Shown in pieces: positions 1-7,798 of a DNA stretch of 64,000 nt (its first letter is position 1; each line of letters starts with the position of its first letter). The notes under the pieces were generated by a model. The model was given only the letters and a program-made list of their open reading frames with translations. It ran no database searches and was not told the DNA's origin. This stretch comes from Desulfobacteraceae bacterium RAAP-1 (GTDB lineage: Bacteria; Desulfobacterota; Desulfobacteria; Desulfobacterales; Desulfatirhabdiaceae): assembly GCA_001443525.1 (NCBI GenBank), contig LKPX01000001.1:1-64000 (forward strand), given 5' to 3'. The position numbers and the translations under genes were made by a program.

Positions 1-114
1 CTTCGCTGTGCCGCGATTCGACGTACTGAATGTACAGTCTCATCGCTGCTCGCTTGCTTTCGCGGTCTCAGTCCGAATGCTTGCTGGAATATCATTTTGA
101 AAGCAAAATGGAAT
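1..114. repeat. Long inverted repeat, copy 1 (cut by window edge)
   Basis: These 114 bases match the reverse complement of 60669..60783 almost perfectly; the only difference I find is one extra A in the second copy. The unit contains an internal palindrome: in the complete copy, ATTCCAGCAAGCATTCGGAC near one end is mirrored by a similar CTGGAAT-ending sequence at the other. No reading frame in it looks real. The unit continues left of base 1, so its true length is unknown. It is a different family from the TCGTAAAAAG repeats elsewhere in the window. Confidence 0.85.
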
Positions 115-148
115 AACAATTACAGGTTTATCAGACTGTCAGTCAAAA

Positions 149-1003
149 TCAGGTAGTGCTTTGAACAGAAGCGGCAAGTTCATTGGCCCATTGCAGCATC
201 TGACTGGCAACGATCTCTATATGCTTCTGGGTAAGCCCCAGTCGTTTCGAAGCCATTTCTGACGGCTGGTACTGAAGGCCCTCTCTGCCCATCCCGATGC
301 CTGCCATCAGGCATAAAACATCGGCCGTATGCACCACATCGATCGCGACATCAGGTTTAGGTGCGTTGTCTGGTTCATGATGCCAGCGCACGATATTGAT
401 CATTGTCGTCGGAAACGACCATCGCCTGAGAATTTTGGCGCCGATTTCAGCATGATCGATGCCGAACATGCTTCGTTCCACCTGCTCGAAAGACAGTCCG
501 CGCATGGCTTCTTCATCCATATGGATGATTTCGGTCTCCACGTAGCGCCCCAGAACCATTTTCCCGACATCATGCAGAAGTGCGGCCGTGAATACATCAT
601 CCGGGACAGATAATTTCAACAGTTTGATCAGCGTCTCTGTGGCGACTGAAACCGCTATGGAGTGCCGCCATAAATCTCCGGCCGGCAAATCGTAGCCTTG
701 AACAGGTTTGTCGATAATTGCGCTGATGCAGGATGTCAGAACGATCTGGATGAGTTTTTTCCAGCCCAAAAGCAGGATAGCCTGGCGAATGGACCCCACC
801 TGGGTCGGAAGACCAAAATATGCCGAGTTGGTCAGCTTCAGGATGTTGGCTGTCAGGCCAGGTTCGTATCGCAGTACCTGCTCAATCTGCGCCGAAGAAG
901 CATCGTCATCTTTCAAAAGCGCCAGAAGCTTCAGAGCGGCTGCAGGCATACTGGGAAAAGACTTCACATCGTCCAATATCAGATTCAGTTCTTTCTGGTT
1001 CAC
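149..1003 (-). CDS. HDOD-domain protein at the end of the chemotaxis operon
   Basis: A 284-residue protein whose first ~210 residues fit the HDOD domain, a degenerate HD-phosphohydrolase fold used as a signalling scaffold. Visible family features are FPSMPAAALKLLALL near the N-terminus, the stretch LTANILKLTNSAYFG, and LLHDVGKMVLG at about residue 143. The start codon is GTG and overlaps the cheD stop as GTGA, so translation is probably coupled. It is the last gene of cheA-cheR-cheD-HDOD. HDOD proteins often sit in chemotaxis or c-di-GMP loci, but their molecular partner here cannot be read from sequence. No catalytic domain is fused to it. Confidence 0.85.
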   Translation of the reverse strand: MNQKELNLILDDVKSFPSMPAAALKLLALLKDDDASSAQIEQVLRYEPGLTANILKLTNSAYFGLPTQVGSIRQAILLLGWKKLIQIVLTSCISAIIDKPVQGYDLPAGDLWRHSIAVSVATETLIKLLKLSVPDDVFTAALLHDVGKMVLGRYVETEIIHMDEEAMRGLSFEQVERSMFGIDHAEIGAKILRRWSFPTTMINIVRWHHEPDNAPKPDVAIDVVHTADVLCLMAGIGMGREGLQYQPSEMASKRLGLTQKHIEIVASQMLQWANELAASVQSTT

Positions 1004-1473
1004 AGTTCTTTTTTAGCTCCTTTGCTGCTGATCACTACCTGGCCAGTGGACAAATCGAAATACACCGTACGACTGGCGGTGCCGCCGACATCTTCGGCTT
1101 CAAGCAGAATGTTGTTTTTCCAGAGCAGCTTTTTCAATACCGTGTAGTTTCGCTCACCGATTTTAAACATTTCGCTGTTACCCAGAGGCTGACCACACCC
1201 TGCCGCTTTGACTACCATTCTGGACTTTTGAGCGCCGAGATCATACAGGTTCTTGAAAAGGTCAGGAACTCCGGTATCCACAAACATATAGGGATTTTCT
1301 TCCGCTTTTTGGGGATTGATTTTCGAAAGCGGGAGCATGGCATGAAGCAAACCGCCGACCCGAGCTCCAGGATCATAGACCATCAGTCCCAGACAGCTTC
1401 CCAGGGCATGGGTTACAATCATGTCTCCTTTACAGCCTGTCTTCATATCCCCTACGAGTACGACATGATTCAT
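1000..1473 (-). CDS. cheD: CheD chemoreceptor glutamine deamidase
   Basis: A 157-residue cytosolic enzyme of the CheD family, which deamidates specific glutamines on chemoreceptors and in some bacteria docks with CheC. The family's catalytic Cys and His are visible in LGSCLGLMVYD and GGLLHAMLP. Near the C-terminus GGTASRTVYFDLSTGQV is typical. An AGG-type ribosome site precedes the ATG. It lies between cheR and the HDOD gene, and its stop overlaps the HDOD start. No cheC or cheB is seen in the window, so whether CheD is regulated by a CheC phosphatase is unknown. Confidence 0.93.
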   Translation of the reverse strand: MNHVVLVGDMKTGCKGDMIVTHALGSCLGLMVYDPGARVGGLLHAMLPLSKINPQKAEENPYMFVDTGVPDLFKNLYDLGAQKSRMVVKAAGCGQPLGNSEMFKIGERNYTVLKKLLWKNNILLEAEDVGGTASRTVYFDLSTGQVVISSKGAKKEL

Positions 1474-1556
1474 TGTTACCTGTCTATATTTTTAGGTGTC
1501 GTCAGTTGACGGTAATACAGAAAGTCGAAATTCTGTGTCGTCATCTGTTTTTGGAT

Positions 1557-2369
1557 TTATTTTCTGTAGGTAGCCGGTCTGATATATTTGAATTTATGTG
1601 AAATAGACGACAGGCCCTCAGAATGACCCACAAAAAGATGGCCGCCTGGTTCAAGGATTTCCCAGAAACGGTTGATCAGTTGTTCCTGGGTGTTCCGGTC
1701 AAAATATATCATGACATTCCGGCAGAAAATAACGTTGAAAGGTCCTTTCATGGGCCATGAATTCATCAGATTCAAGCCTGCCAGACGTACCAGTGAACGA
1801 ACACTGGCATGCACCTGATAGGTATCTCCGGCATCCGGCATGCGGACAAAATACTTCTGAAGATATGACGTAGGAACATCTTTCAACGTTTCTTTAGGAT
1901 ATATGGCCTGCTGAGCTTTTTCAAGCATTCTTGTGGAAATATCCGTGGCGAGGATCAGCATGTCCTTGCGTTCGATATCCGTCAGATGTTCCTTGAGAGT
2001 CATAGCAATGGAATAGGGCTCTTCACCCGATGAGCATGCAGCGCTCCAGAACCGTATCCGTTTTGTTTTCAACTGGGGTAAAACCACATCCTGTAAATAC
2101 TGAAAATGTGCAAATTCGCGATAGAAGCTGGTTTTATTGGTGGTCATGACGTCAATCATCCGGGTCAGTTCGTCTTCGCCGGCCCTGGTATTGACGAAAT
2201 CCAGATAAGCATCTACAGAATCCATACCCAGAACGCGAAATCGCTTCATCAGTCTTGCTCTGACCAGAGCTTCTTTACCGTTTTTAAGATTGATGCCGCT
2301 GTGTCGATATACCAGATCTGAAACTTTATGAAATTGTGCATCCGTCAGATCGAGAGAAGATAGTATCAT
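1557..2369 (-). CDS. cheR: CheR chemoreceptor methyltransferase
   Basis: A 270-residue SAM-dependent methyltransferase that methylates glutamates on chemoreceptors, the adaptation arm of chemotaxis. The N-terminal helical domain (about 1-75) is followed by the SAM-binding domain with FWSAACSSGEEPYSIAM, the CheR signature. VIFCRNVMIYFD and GGHLFVGHSEGL follow further on. Its length matches the family. The start lies 3 bases from the cheA stop, so cheA-cheR are very likely cotranscribed. The usual partner methylesterase cheB is not in this window, so the adaptation loop must be completed elsewhere or by CheD. Confidence 0.95.
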   Translation of the reverse strand: MILSSLDLTDAQFHKVSDLVYRHSGINLKNGKEALVRARLMKRFRVLGMDSVDAYLDFVNTRAGEDELTRMIDVMTTNKTSFYREFAHFQYLQDVVLPQLKTKRIRFWSAACSSGEEPYSIAMTLKEHLTDIERKDMLILATDISTRMLEKAQQAIYPKETLKDVPTSYLQKYFVRMPDAGDTYQVHASVRSLVRLAGLNLMNSWPMKGPFNVIFCRNVMIYFDRNTQEQLINRFWEILEPGGHLFVGHSEGLSSISHKFKYIRPATYRK

Positions 2370-2372
2370 ACG

Positions 2373-4961
2373 TCATATCCTGTCATAAGTTTCTTCTTTT
2401 TTTTCATTTTTCCCGGCGGTTGTCAATTTCATCAGCCCGGCGATATCCACGATGAGTCCCACCCGCCCATTGGGCATGATGGCCCCGCCGGAGATTCCCG
2501 GAAGCTGCTGCATGGTTTCACCCAGCGTCTTGATGACTACCTGCTGTCTGCCCACCAGTTCATCTATGATCAGCCCCGCCTGATTTCCATCGTCTTCGAT
2601 AACAACGACCAACCCATCGTTATCGTTATCGGCGTCATTGGCGCTATGAATATTGTAAAGGCGGGTAAGCCGGTACAAGGGGATCAGATTGCCCTGAAGG
2701 GACAGCACCTGCCCCTGATTGAATATTGTTGAAATGTCCTTGGGATCAGGTTTGATGGACCGGACAATGGAAACAGTCGGTATGACATAGGTTTCATGAC
2801 CGGCCCTGATCACCATGCCATCGATGATGGCAAGCGTGAGCGGAAGACTCATGCGGAATACGGAACCTTTACCTGATTCCGACTGAATTTCGATCTGTCC
2901 GCGCAGCGACTCGATATTCTTTTTGACCACATCCATACCAACGCCCCGCCCGGACACATCGGTGATTACGGCTGCTGTCGAAAAGCCTGGCTCCAGAACC
3001 AGATTGAATATATCGCGGTCCGACATACTGACGCCGTCACTGATCATTCCCTTTTCGATGGCTTTGGCCAGAATGGCGTTTTTGTCCAATCCCTTGCCGT
3101 CATCAATGATCTGAACCACGACGCTGCCTGCAGAATGGTAAGCGGACAGTTTTACCGTTCCATTGGCCGGTTTGCCGTTTCTGATGCGGACATCCGGCAG
3201 TTCAATGCCGTGATCCACGGCGTTACGCACCATATGAACCAGCGGATCATTGATGATGTCCACCAGATTTCTGTCAATTTCCGTATCTTCCCCTTCAGTG
3301 ATGAAGGTGACGTTTTTCCCGACCTTGCGGGCTACATCCCGTACCAGCCGGGCCATCTTCTGGAATGTCGCCTTGAGAGGCACCATTCTCATGGACATGC
3401 ATAAATCCTGAAGCTCCCGGACAATTTTGCTGGTGTGGTTTACTTTTTTCAGAAGTTCATAATGAGACGCCTGAATCACGACCTGATCCTGAGACACCAT
3501 GGAGTGGGCGATAACCATCTCTCCGACCATGTCGATGAGTCGGTCCAGCCGATCCGTGCTGACACGCACCGACGTTTCGACTGCCTGTCTGGGGTTTTTG
3601 ATACGGTTCTGGGTTCGGAGCGCCTGACCCACATCGGTGACAGATGCGACACCGGAATCCACCAGTGTCATACCTAAAGGTTTGCCCGCATGTTGTTTCT
3701 GCACCGCGGTTTCGAGTACGCTGCGCTCCGCCTTTCCTTGCGCCACCAGAATATCTCCGATTCGGGGCGTCACGATGTTTTCAGTATCTTCAGATACACC
3801 TGCGCCCTCCGGATTTTTGAGAACCTCCATCAGGCTGTCATATTTTTCTGGCTTGGTCAGCGGCGTGCCGCCCAGAGCTTTCTCGACGGCATGAATCAGG
3901 GTTTTCAGCATGTCGAGGGATTTCAGAGCCAGATCGGCGTATCCTCCCTGATAGCGGATTTCCTTATCCCGGACGCGGCTCAGCAAAGATTCAGCGTGGT
4001 GTCCCATTTCAGAAAGCAGTGTCAGCTCTAAAAAAGCGGATGTTCCCTTGATGGTGTGAAATGCGCGAAATACGGTGCCTACGGCGTCCATATCCTCCGG
4101 ATTCACTTCAAGCTCCAGAAGCGCTTCTTCGGCGTTGGCGATCAAGTCGGCAGCCTCGGCGACAAATTCTCCGATCAGGTCCGCATCCGGGTCGTCAGGC
4201 ATATAATTGTGGGTGCTGTCTGTGGCCGGTTTCGAAAGGGGAGAGGATTCAGGCATGGAAGTTCGGGAAGGCCTGGTTTCTGGCGATGTCTGCTGAACGC
4301 TGTCGGGAAATTCCAGAAGCTGCATGGCCTTATCGATACAGGCGCCAGCTTCCTGCCACGATCCCGATATGTCGTCCACATCGGTCATGAGCATTGCATC
4401 CAGAATTTCCACGGTGCACAGCACATGAAGCTTGACGGCTTCAGGAAGCAGGGGATTTCTGGAAAAAGCGAATAGATATTCCCTGATTTTCGAAACGCCT
4501 TGAGTGTCATCCGGCTCCTGTTGAATCCACATTGCAGCAAAATCATTTAATGCCGCCTGGAGCTGCATACCGGCATCATTACTGACGGATTCCTGAGGGT
4601 TGGGGGATGTTTCACCCGGTATGGCCTGTCGCAGAGATATAATTATCTCATGGACCTCACTGGAATCCTGGGCGCCCTCTAAATGTTGCCCGCATGCCGT
4701 AATGCCTTTTTCCACCGCGTCGATAATTGCAAAGGTGTTGTCCGCCGTCTTGTGAGCGATGGCATTTATTCCATGGATGCAAAGCGTAAGGATGCAGGCG
4801 ATGTTGGCATCGGTATCCGGAACCGATAAGGCAATGGCCTGCAGTTGTTCACCGACAGCACTCCATCCGTCGCTGTCATTCAGTCCGAGGACTTCGATAT
4901 TTTCAGCAACCATCTGGAGTTGCCGGGCAATTTCTTCTGTAGAATTCATAGGAGCCGCCAT
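2373..4961 (-). CDS. cheA: CheA histidine kinase with a MshEN-like insert
   Basis: An 862-residue chemotaxis kinase from the chosen start (MAAPMNSTEE). A start at 4949 is equally possible; a GTG at 5036 is unlikely because it coincides with the predicted transcription start. Order: about 245 residues of unassigned, mostly helical sequence; an Hpt domain with phospho-acceptor His near 302 (AFHTIKGTSAFL); a two-fold RIGDILVAQG / PLGMTLVDSG unit near 400-451; dimerisation helices (STDRLDRLIDMVGEMV); ATPase boxes HMVRNAVDHG, DDGKGLD and GRGVGMDVV; and a C-terminal CheW-like domain. No CheY-binding P2 domain is obvious. The insert fits the MshEN pattern, a fold known to bind c-di-GMP in type II/IV secretion ATPases. 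A separate sigma-70-like promoter and a terminator hairpin isolate this operon from flgN. Confidence 0.93.
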   Translation of the reverse strand: MAAPMNSTEEIARQLQMVAENIEVLGLNDSDGWSAVGEQLQAIALSVPDTDANIACILTLCIHGINAIAHKTADNTFAIIDAVEKGITACGQHLEGAQDSSEVHEIIISLRQAIPGETSPNPQESVSNDAGMQLQAALNDFAAMWIQQEPDDTQGVSKIREYLFAFSRNPLLPEAVKLHVLCTVEILDAMLMTDVDDISGSWQEAGACIDKAMQLLEFPDSVQQTSPETRPSRTSMPESSPLSKPATDSTHNYMPDDPDADLIGEFVAEAADLIANAEEALLELEVNPEDMDAVGTVFRAFHTIKGTSAFLELTLLSEMGHHAESLLSRVRDKEIRYQGGYADLALKSLDMLKTLIHAVEKALGGTPLTKPEKYDSLMEVLKNPEGAGVSEDTENIVTPRIGDILVAQGKAERSVLETAVQKQHAGKPLGMTLVDSGVASVTDVGQALRTQNRIKNPRQAVETSVRVSTDRLDRLIDMVGEMVIAHSMVSQDQVVIQASHYELLKKVNHTSKIVRELQDLCMSMRMVPLKATFQKMARLVRDVARKVGKNVTFITEGEDTEIDRNLVDIINDPLVHMVRNAVDHGIELPDVRIRNGKPANGTVKLSAYHSAGSVVVQIIDDGKGLDKNAILAKAIEKGMISDGVSMSDRDIFNLVLEPGFSTAAVITDVSGRGVGMDVVKKNIESLRGQIEIQSESGKGSVFRMSLPLTLAIIDGMVIRAGHETYVIPTVSIVRSIKPDPKDISTIFNQGQVLSLQGNLIPLYRLTRLYNIHSANDADNDNDGLVVVIEDDGNQAGLIIDELVGRQQVVIKTLGETMQQLPGISGGAIMPNGRVGLIVDIAGLMKLTTAGKNEKKEETYDRI

Positions 4962-5043
4962 GGTTTGTAATGATGTAGTGAATTTTGCAGATTTTTCGGC
5001 AAATTGATAAAAACAGGTTTGGAGCCGTCTCTGCACTCCGGCA

Positions 5044-5072
5044 AAAATATTATGTTAGAAGTTTTAAGTCAA
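5044..5072 (-). promoter_or_regulatory. Sigma-70-like promoter of cheA
   Basis: Read on the minus strand, TTGACT (5067..5072) is followed after exactly 17 bases by TATTTT (5044..5049). Initiation would be near 5036, leaving a leader of about 75 bases before the chosen cheA ATG. It lies just inside the hairpin that ends flgM-flgN, as expected for an independent che promoter. The -10 match is imperfect. Confidence 0.5.
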
Positions 5073-5084
5073 CATGTTATGGTG

Positions 5085-5172
5085 GCCTCGTAAAAGGTCG
5101 ATTATCAGACGGCTTCATAAAAAAAGTCTGCGTGCAGAGGTTGACTGCATGCAGACTTTTTACAAAGCCGTC
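5085..5172. repeat. TCGTAAAAAG repeat, copy a (short, hairpin core)
   Basis: The outer ends match the family (GCCTCGTAAAAGGTCG and, reversed, GACGGCTTTGTAAAAAGTC), but the core is replaced by a self-complementary arm pair at 5121..5137 and 5145..5161. It fills most of the gap between flgN and cheA. Confidence 0.8.
5121..5161 (-). terminator. Bidirectional intrinsic terminator inside repeat copy a
   Basis: The arm AAAAAGTCTGCGTGCAG pairs with CTGCATGCAGACTTTTT, a 17-base stem with one mismatch and a 7-base loop. On both strands it ends in a run of five or more T. It sits about 30 bases after the flgN stop, so it probably ends the flgM-flgN transcript and separates it from cheA. Confidence 0.7.
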
Positions 5173-5192
5173 AACGCTGCCTTGAATATAAA

Positions 5193-5693
5193 TTATGCTG
5201 TACCGGAAACTACCGAACCGCACACTTCCCCCTGATACATTCTGCCGCTGCGAAAATATACCGGTGATGGGGTTATGGCCTGCACAAGCATCCGAATCGA
5301 TGAACGAATCAGTTGCAGAGAATGGTTTATCAACGATTTATTGATATCGTTGGCGCTGCGGATATCCTCTATCAGCGAAAAAATATCTGTGGCGCACTGA
5401 ATGAGGCTGAGTGAAAAGGGTGCTTCCACACGTTGCGCCAATTGAGTGATGGTCATCCCCTGGGGTGGACATCCCAACTGCTCTGAAATTTGCTGTATGA
5501 CGTTACCGCGGATATCGTCCCCGGCGTGAATGCGGGACAGTATGGCATCCTTTTTCAGGCGGACTGCGTTGACTTCATGGATGCGTGCACAGACAAGCGC
5601 TTTTTTTTCTTCGTGCAGTATATCCAGTAACGTCCGGTAAAGCCTTGCCTGTTCTTCCAGTACAGCGATGAGTTTCTTCAGCATGTTTTCCAT
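5193..5693 (-). CDS. flgN: FlgN-family hook-junction chaperone
   Basis: A 166-residue, almost entirely helical protein with the FlgN pattern: a long N-terminal coiled coil (MLKKLIAVLEEQARLYRTLL, then LHEEKKAL) and a second helix pair. FlgN binds the C-termini of the hook-associated proteins FlgK and FlgL and delivers them to the export gate. GAGG lies 6 bases before the ATG. It follows flgM, a pairing found in many flagellar clusters. Oddly, its clients flgK and flgL, which usually come next, are missing, and a repeat-borne terminator and cheA follow instead. Assignment rests on position and helical pattern more than on strong motifs. Confidence 0.75.
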   Translation of the reverse strand: MENMLKKLIAVLEEQARLYRTLLDILHEEKKALVCARIHEVNAVRLKKDAILSRIHAGDDIRGNVIQQISEQLGCPPQGMTITQLAQRVEAPFSLSLIQCATDIFSLIEDIRSANDINKSLINHSLQLIRSSIRMLVQAITPSPVYFRSGRMYQGEVCGSVVSGTA

Positions 5694-5757
5694 ATATTAC
5701 CTCATATAAATTTCAATAGCTGGGGAATTGGCATGAATCAACAAGTATGCCATGCGC

Positions 5758-6069
5758 CTACAGCAGCTCATTGAAAAGCGACTCGTTCACAATATTACGG
5801 GCGATTTTCTCTGCGTCGATCTGATAAGAACCGTCTGCGATCTGCTGCTTGATCTGCGTCACTTTATCGTTACGGACATCGTCAAGCTCCTGGAACTGAT
5901 TCATCGCCGACTGAATGTCTCTGGCCATGGGGGACAGCAGTACCCGATCTTCAGCGGAACCCGTGCCGGACGCATTTGCAGGTGCAGAACGTTTGTTCCG
6001 GAATTTTGACGATGGCGTCACACCGGCCGTTATTCCCGCAGTGCTGTTTCTGTCAATAATGTTTACCAC
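5758..6069 (-). CDS. flgM: FlgM anti-sigma-28 factor
   Basis: A 103-residue small protein with the FlgM layout: a flexible, low-complexity N-terminal half and a C-terminal helical half that binds sigma-28 (VTQIKQQIADGSYQIDAEKIARNI, split here only by reading). FlgM holds FliA inactive until it is secreted through the finished hook. The start is GTG, chosen because GGAG lies 8 bases upstream; the ATG at +2 is out of frame. It precedes flgN. A sigma-28-like promoter lies about 35 bases upstream of the expected leader, giving the usual autoregulatory loop with FliA, encoded at 12.1-12.9 kb. Confidence 0.85.
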   Translation of the reverse strand: MVNIIDRNSTAGITAGVTPSSKFRNKRSAPANASGTGSAEDRVLLSPMARDIQSAMNQFQELDDVRNDKVTQIKQQIADGSYQIDAEKIARNIVNESLFNELL

Positions 6070-6110
6070 ATCCAGTTCTCCATATGATATTGGTGGTTAT
6101 CCTGGATGAT

Positions 6111-6138
6111 ATATCCGCCTTTTTGTCCTGTAACTTTA
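6111..6138 (-). promoter_or_regulatory. Sigma-28-like promoter of flgM
   Basis: On the minus strand TAAAGTTA (starting at 6138) is followed 16 bases after TAAA by GCGGATAT (6111..6118). The FliA consensus is TAAAGTTT-N11-GCCGATAA, so the -35 element matches well, the -10 element matches 6 of 8, and the spacer is one base long. Position relative to flgM is right. Confidence 0.5.
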
Positions 6139-6157
6139 GTATTATTTTTTTGAAAAT

Positions 6158-6185
6158 GACGGCTTCGTAAAAACTCCGATTATCT
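6158..6185. repeat. TCGTAAAAAG repeat, copy b (single end only)
   Basis: GACGGCTTCGTAAAAACTCC is one terminal arm of the family with nothing recognisable of the rest. It lies between flgJ and the flgM promoter, immediately before the flgJ stop on the minus strand side. Confidence 0.6.
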
Positions 6186-6192
6186 GTGACAG

Positions 6193-6504
6193 TTACTGCT
6201 TTTTCAGAGCATCCAGTTGATTTTCGATAACGGATGACAATCCTATACCACCAGCCGCGGACAGCGATTTTGCCATCTCGGCATCCAGCATGGAGGTGAA
6301 CAGGGATTCGGCGTTTCCACCACTCAACAAACCGTTTTTAGGAATGGTAGCCCGCATTTCTTTCAACATGTTCTGAATAAACAGAGCTTCCATGTTCCTG
6401 CAGGAGTCATTCAGCTTTGAAGCCTTGCTGCTGCTTCTGGAGCTGGACTGGATCATGTTCATATTCAGTCCGTAAGGTGTTGTTGTATCTACCGATATTG
6501 TCAT
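6193..6504 (-). CDS. flgJ: FlgJ-like rod-binding protein, short form
   Basis: A 103-residue protein corresponding only to the N-terminal rod-binding domain of FlgJ (FIQNMLKEMRATIPKNGLL is the core motif, followed by ESLFTSMLDAEMAKSLSAAGG). The C-terminal peptidoglycan hydrolase of enterobacterial FlgJ is absent, which is usual in deltaproteobacteria, where a separate lytic enzyme opens the wall. It caps the growing rod in the periplasm. It follows flgI, and the gap is filled by repeat copy c. The ribosome site AAGGG, 8 bases before the ATG, is supplied by the end of that repeat. Confidence 0.88.
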   Translation of the reverse strand: MTISVDTTTPYGLNMNMIQSSSRSSSKASKLNDSCRNMEALFIQNMLKEMRATIPKNGLLSGGNAESLFTSMLDAEMAKSLSAAGGIGLSSVIENQLDALKKQ

Positions 6505-6508
6505 AATT

Positions 6509-6623
6509 GATGCCCTTGTAAAAAGTCGGTTTTCGGACGGCTTCGTAAAACGTTTGCAGGCAAGGCGTGCAAATCCTGAGAAATGCAGTACAACGCAACC
6601 TGCGGATTTTTTACGAAGCCGTC
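6509..6623 (-). repeat. TCGTAAAAAG repeat, copy c (flgI-flgJ gap)
   Basis: A 115-bp copy with both ends (GATGCCCTTGTAAAAAG low side; reversed GACGGCTTCGTAAAAAA high side) and the internal GCAGGCAAGGCG block, but lacking the GGCGTAC/GTACGCC hairpin of the full form. It occupies nearly the whole gap and ends 5 bases from the flgJ ATG, contributing its ribosome site. Confidence 0.85.
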
Positions 6624-6635
6624 ATTTTCAGCATA

Positions 6636-7775
6636 TTACATAACTTCAAGCTGTGCCTGAAGAGCACCGGCGGTCTGAAGCGCCTGAAAAATTGAGATCA
6701 GGTCACGCGGGGTGACTCCCAGTGCATTCAGCGCCCGTACAATTTCTCCGATGCTGGTGCCTGACTGCATCAGATAGATCGGCGCTTTTTCTTCCTTGAC
6801 GGCCATACTGGTATTCGGCGTTACAACCGTCTGTCCTTGCGAAAAGGGCATCGGTTGCGATACATTGGGATTTTCCTTGATCTGGATACTTAGATTTCCG
6901 TGTGCAATGGCGACAGTGGAAATCCGCACGTTTTCACCGATCACCACCGTTCCCGTGCGCTCGTTGACAACAACTTTGGATACGACATCCGGCGTTACGC
7001 CCAGGTTTTCGATACTGGCGACAAAGCCCACCTTGTCATCGGCATACCGGGGAGGCACGTTGACTTCGATGGTGCCTGAGTCCGATGTTGTAGCGATATG
7101 AGAAGCAAACGCCGCGTTGATGGATTCCGCCACGCGGCTGGCGGTAGTAAAGTCCGGATGATTCAACGTCAATGCAAGACGGTCTGTCTTTCCAAACGAC
7201 GACGGGACTTCTTTTTCGATCAACCCGCCTCCGACAACCCGGCCAACCGTTGGAAAATTTTTCTGTACGCTGGCTCCGGCCCCCGAAGTGGAGAATCCTC
7301 CGGTGATAACAGGGCCCTGGGCAACGGCATATACCTGTCCGTCCGCGCCCTTGAGAGGGGTAAACAGCAGGGTGCCGCCCTGGAGACTTGTCGCATCCCC
7401 CATGGAACTGGCGGTTACATCAATTTGAGAGCCGGGTCTGGCAAATGGCGGCATATCGGTGGTCACCATGACGGCTGCTACGTTTTTAACCTGGAATTTC
7501 GATGGGTTTACCGTCATGCCCATTTTTTCCAGCATGCTGGAAATGGATTGAAGCGTGAACAGCGCCTGATTACCGTCACCGGTGCCCTTGAGGCCAACTA
7601 CCAGACCATAGCCGATAAGCTGATTCTGCCGGACTCCTTGAATTTCAACGATATCCTTGATTCTGGCTGCTGAGGCGCTGGTTGTCATGCCGAAAGAAAC
7701 GATGAAGCATATCACTGCCAGAAGAGACAGATGCCACCAGTGTTCGATTTGAGAAACGATTGATATCGGATTCAT
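6636..7775 (-). CDS. flgI: FlgI flagellar P-ring protein
   Basis: A 379-residue periplasmic protein forming the P ring around the rod in the peptidoglycan layer. After a signal peptide (about residues 12-36, hydrophobic, ending SASA) come the family hallmarks IKDIVEIQGVRQNQLIGYGL, GLKGTGDG and RIST-type segments, and the C-terminal end NALGVTPRDLISIFQALQ. The frame is open back to 7838, but that region overlaps flgH; the ATG at 7775 has GGGGGAAAG 4-12 bases upstream and gives a sensible signal peptide. It works with FlgH (L ring) and FlgA, its assembly chaperone, both immediately upstream. Confidence 0.95.
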   Translation of the reverse strand: MNPISIVSQIEHWWHLSLLAVICFIVSFGMTTSASAARIKDIVEIQGVRQNQLIGYGLVVGLKGTGDGNQALFTLQSISSMLEKMGMTVNPSKFQVKNVAAVMVTTDMPPFARPGSQIDVTASSMGDATSLQGGTLLFTPLKGADGQVYAVAQGPVITGGFSTSGAGASVQKNFPTVGRVVGGGLIEKEVPSSFGKTDRLALTLNHPDFTTASRVAESINAAFASHIATTSDSGTIEVNVPPRYADDKVGFVASIENLGVTPDVVSKVVVNERTGTVVIGENVRISTVAIAHGNLSIQIKENPNVSQPMPFSQGQTVVTPNTSMAVKEEKAPIYLMQSGTSIGEIVRALNALGVTPRDLISIFQALQTAGALQAQLEVM

Positions 7776-7798
7776 AACACTTTCCCCCATTCCCTGGG

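Noticed and set aside
820-1509. Plus-strand open frame of 229 codons opposite cheD/HDOD
   Set aside because: It is the shadow of two well-supported minus-strand genes and shows no family features.
5737-5752. -24/-12-like site before flgN (TGGCATACTTGTTGAT on minus)
   Set aside because: The -12 GC is GA and flgN is only 64 bases after flgM, which has its own sigma-28-like promoter; too weak to call.
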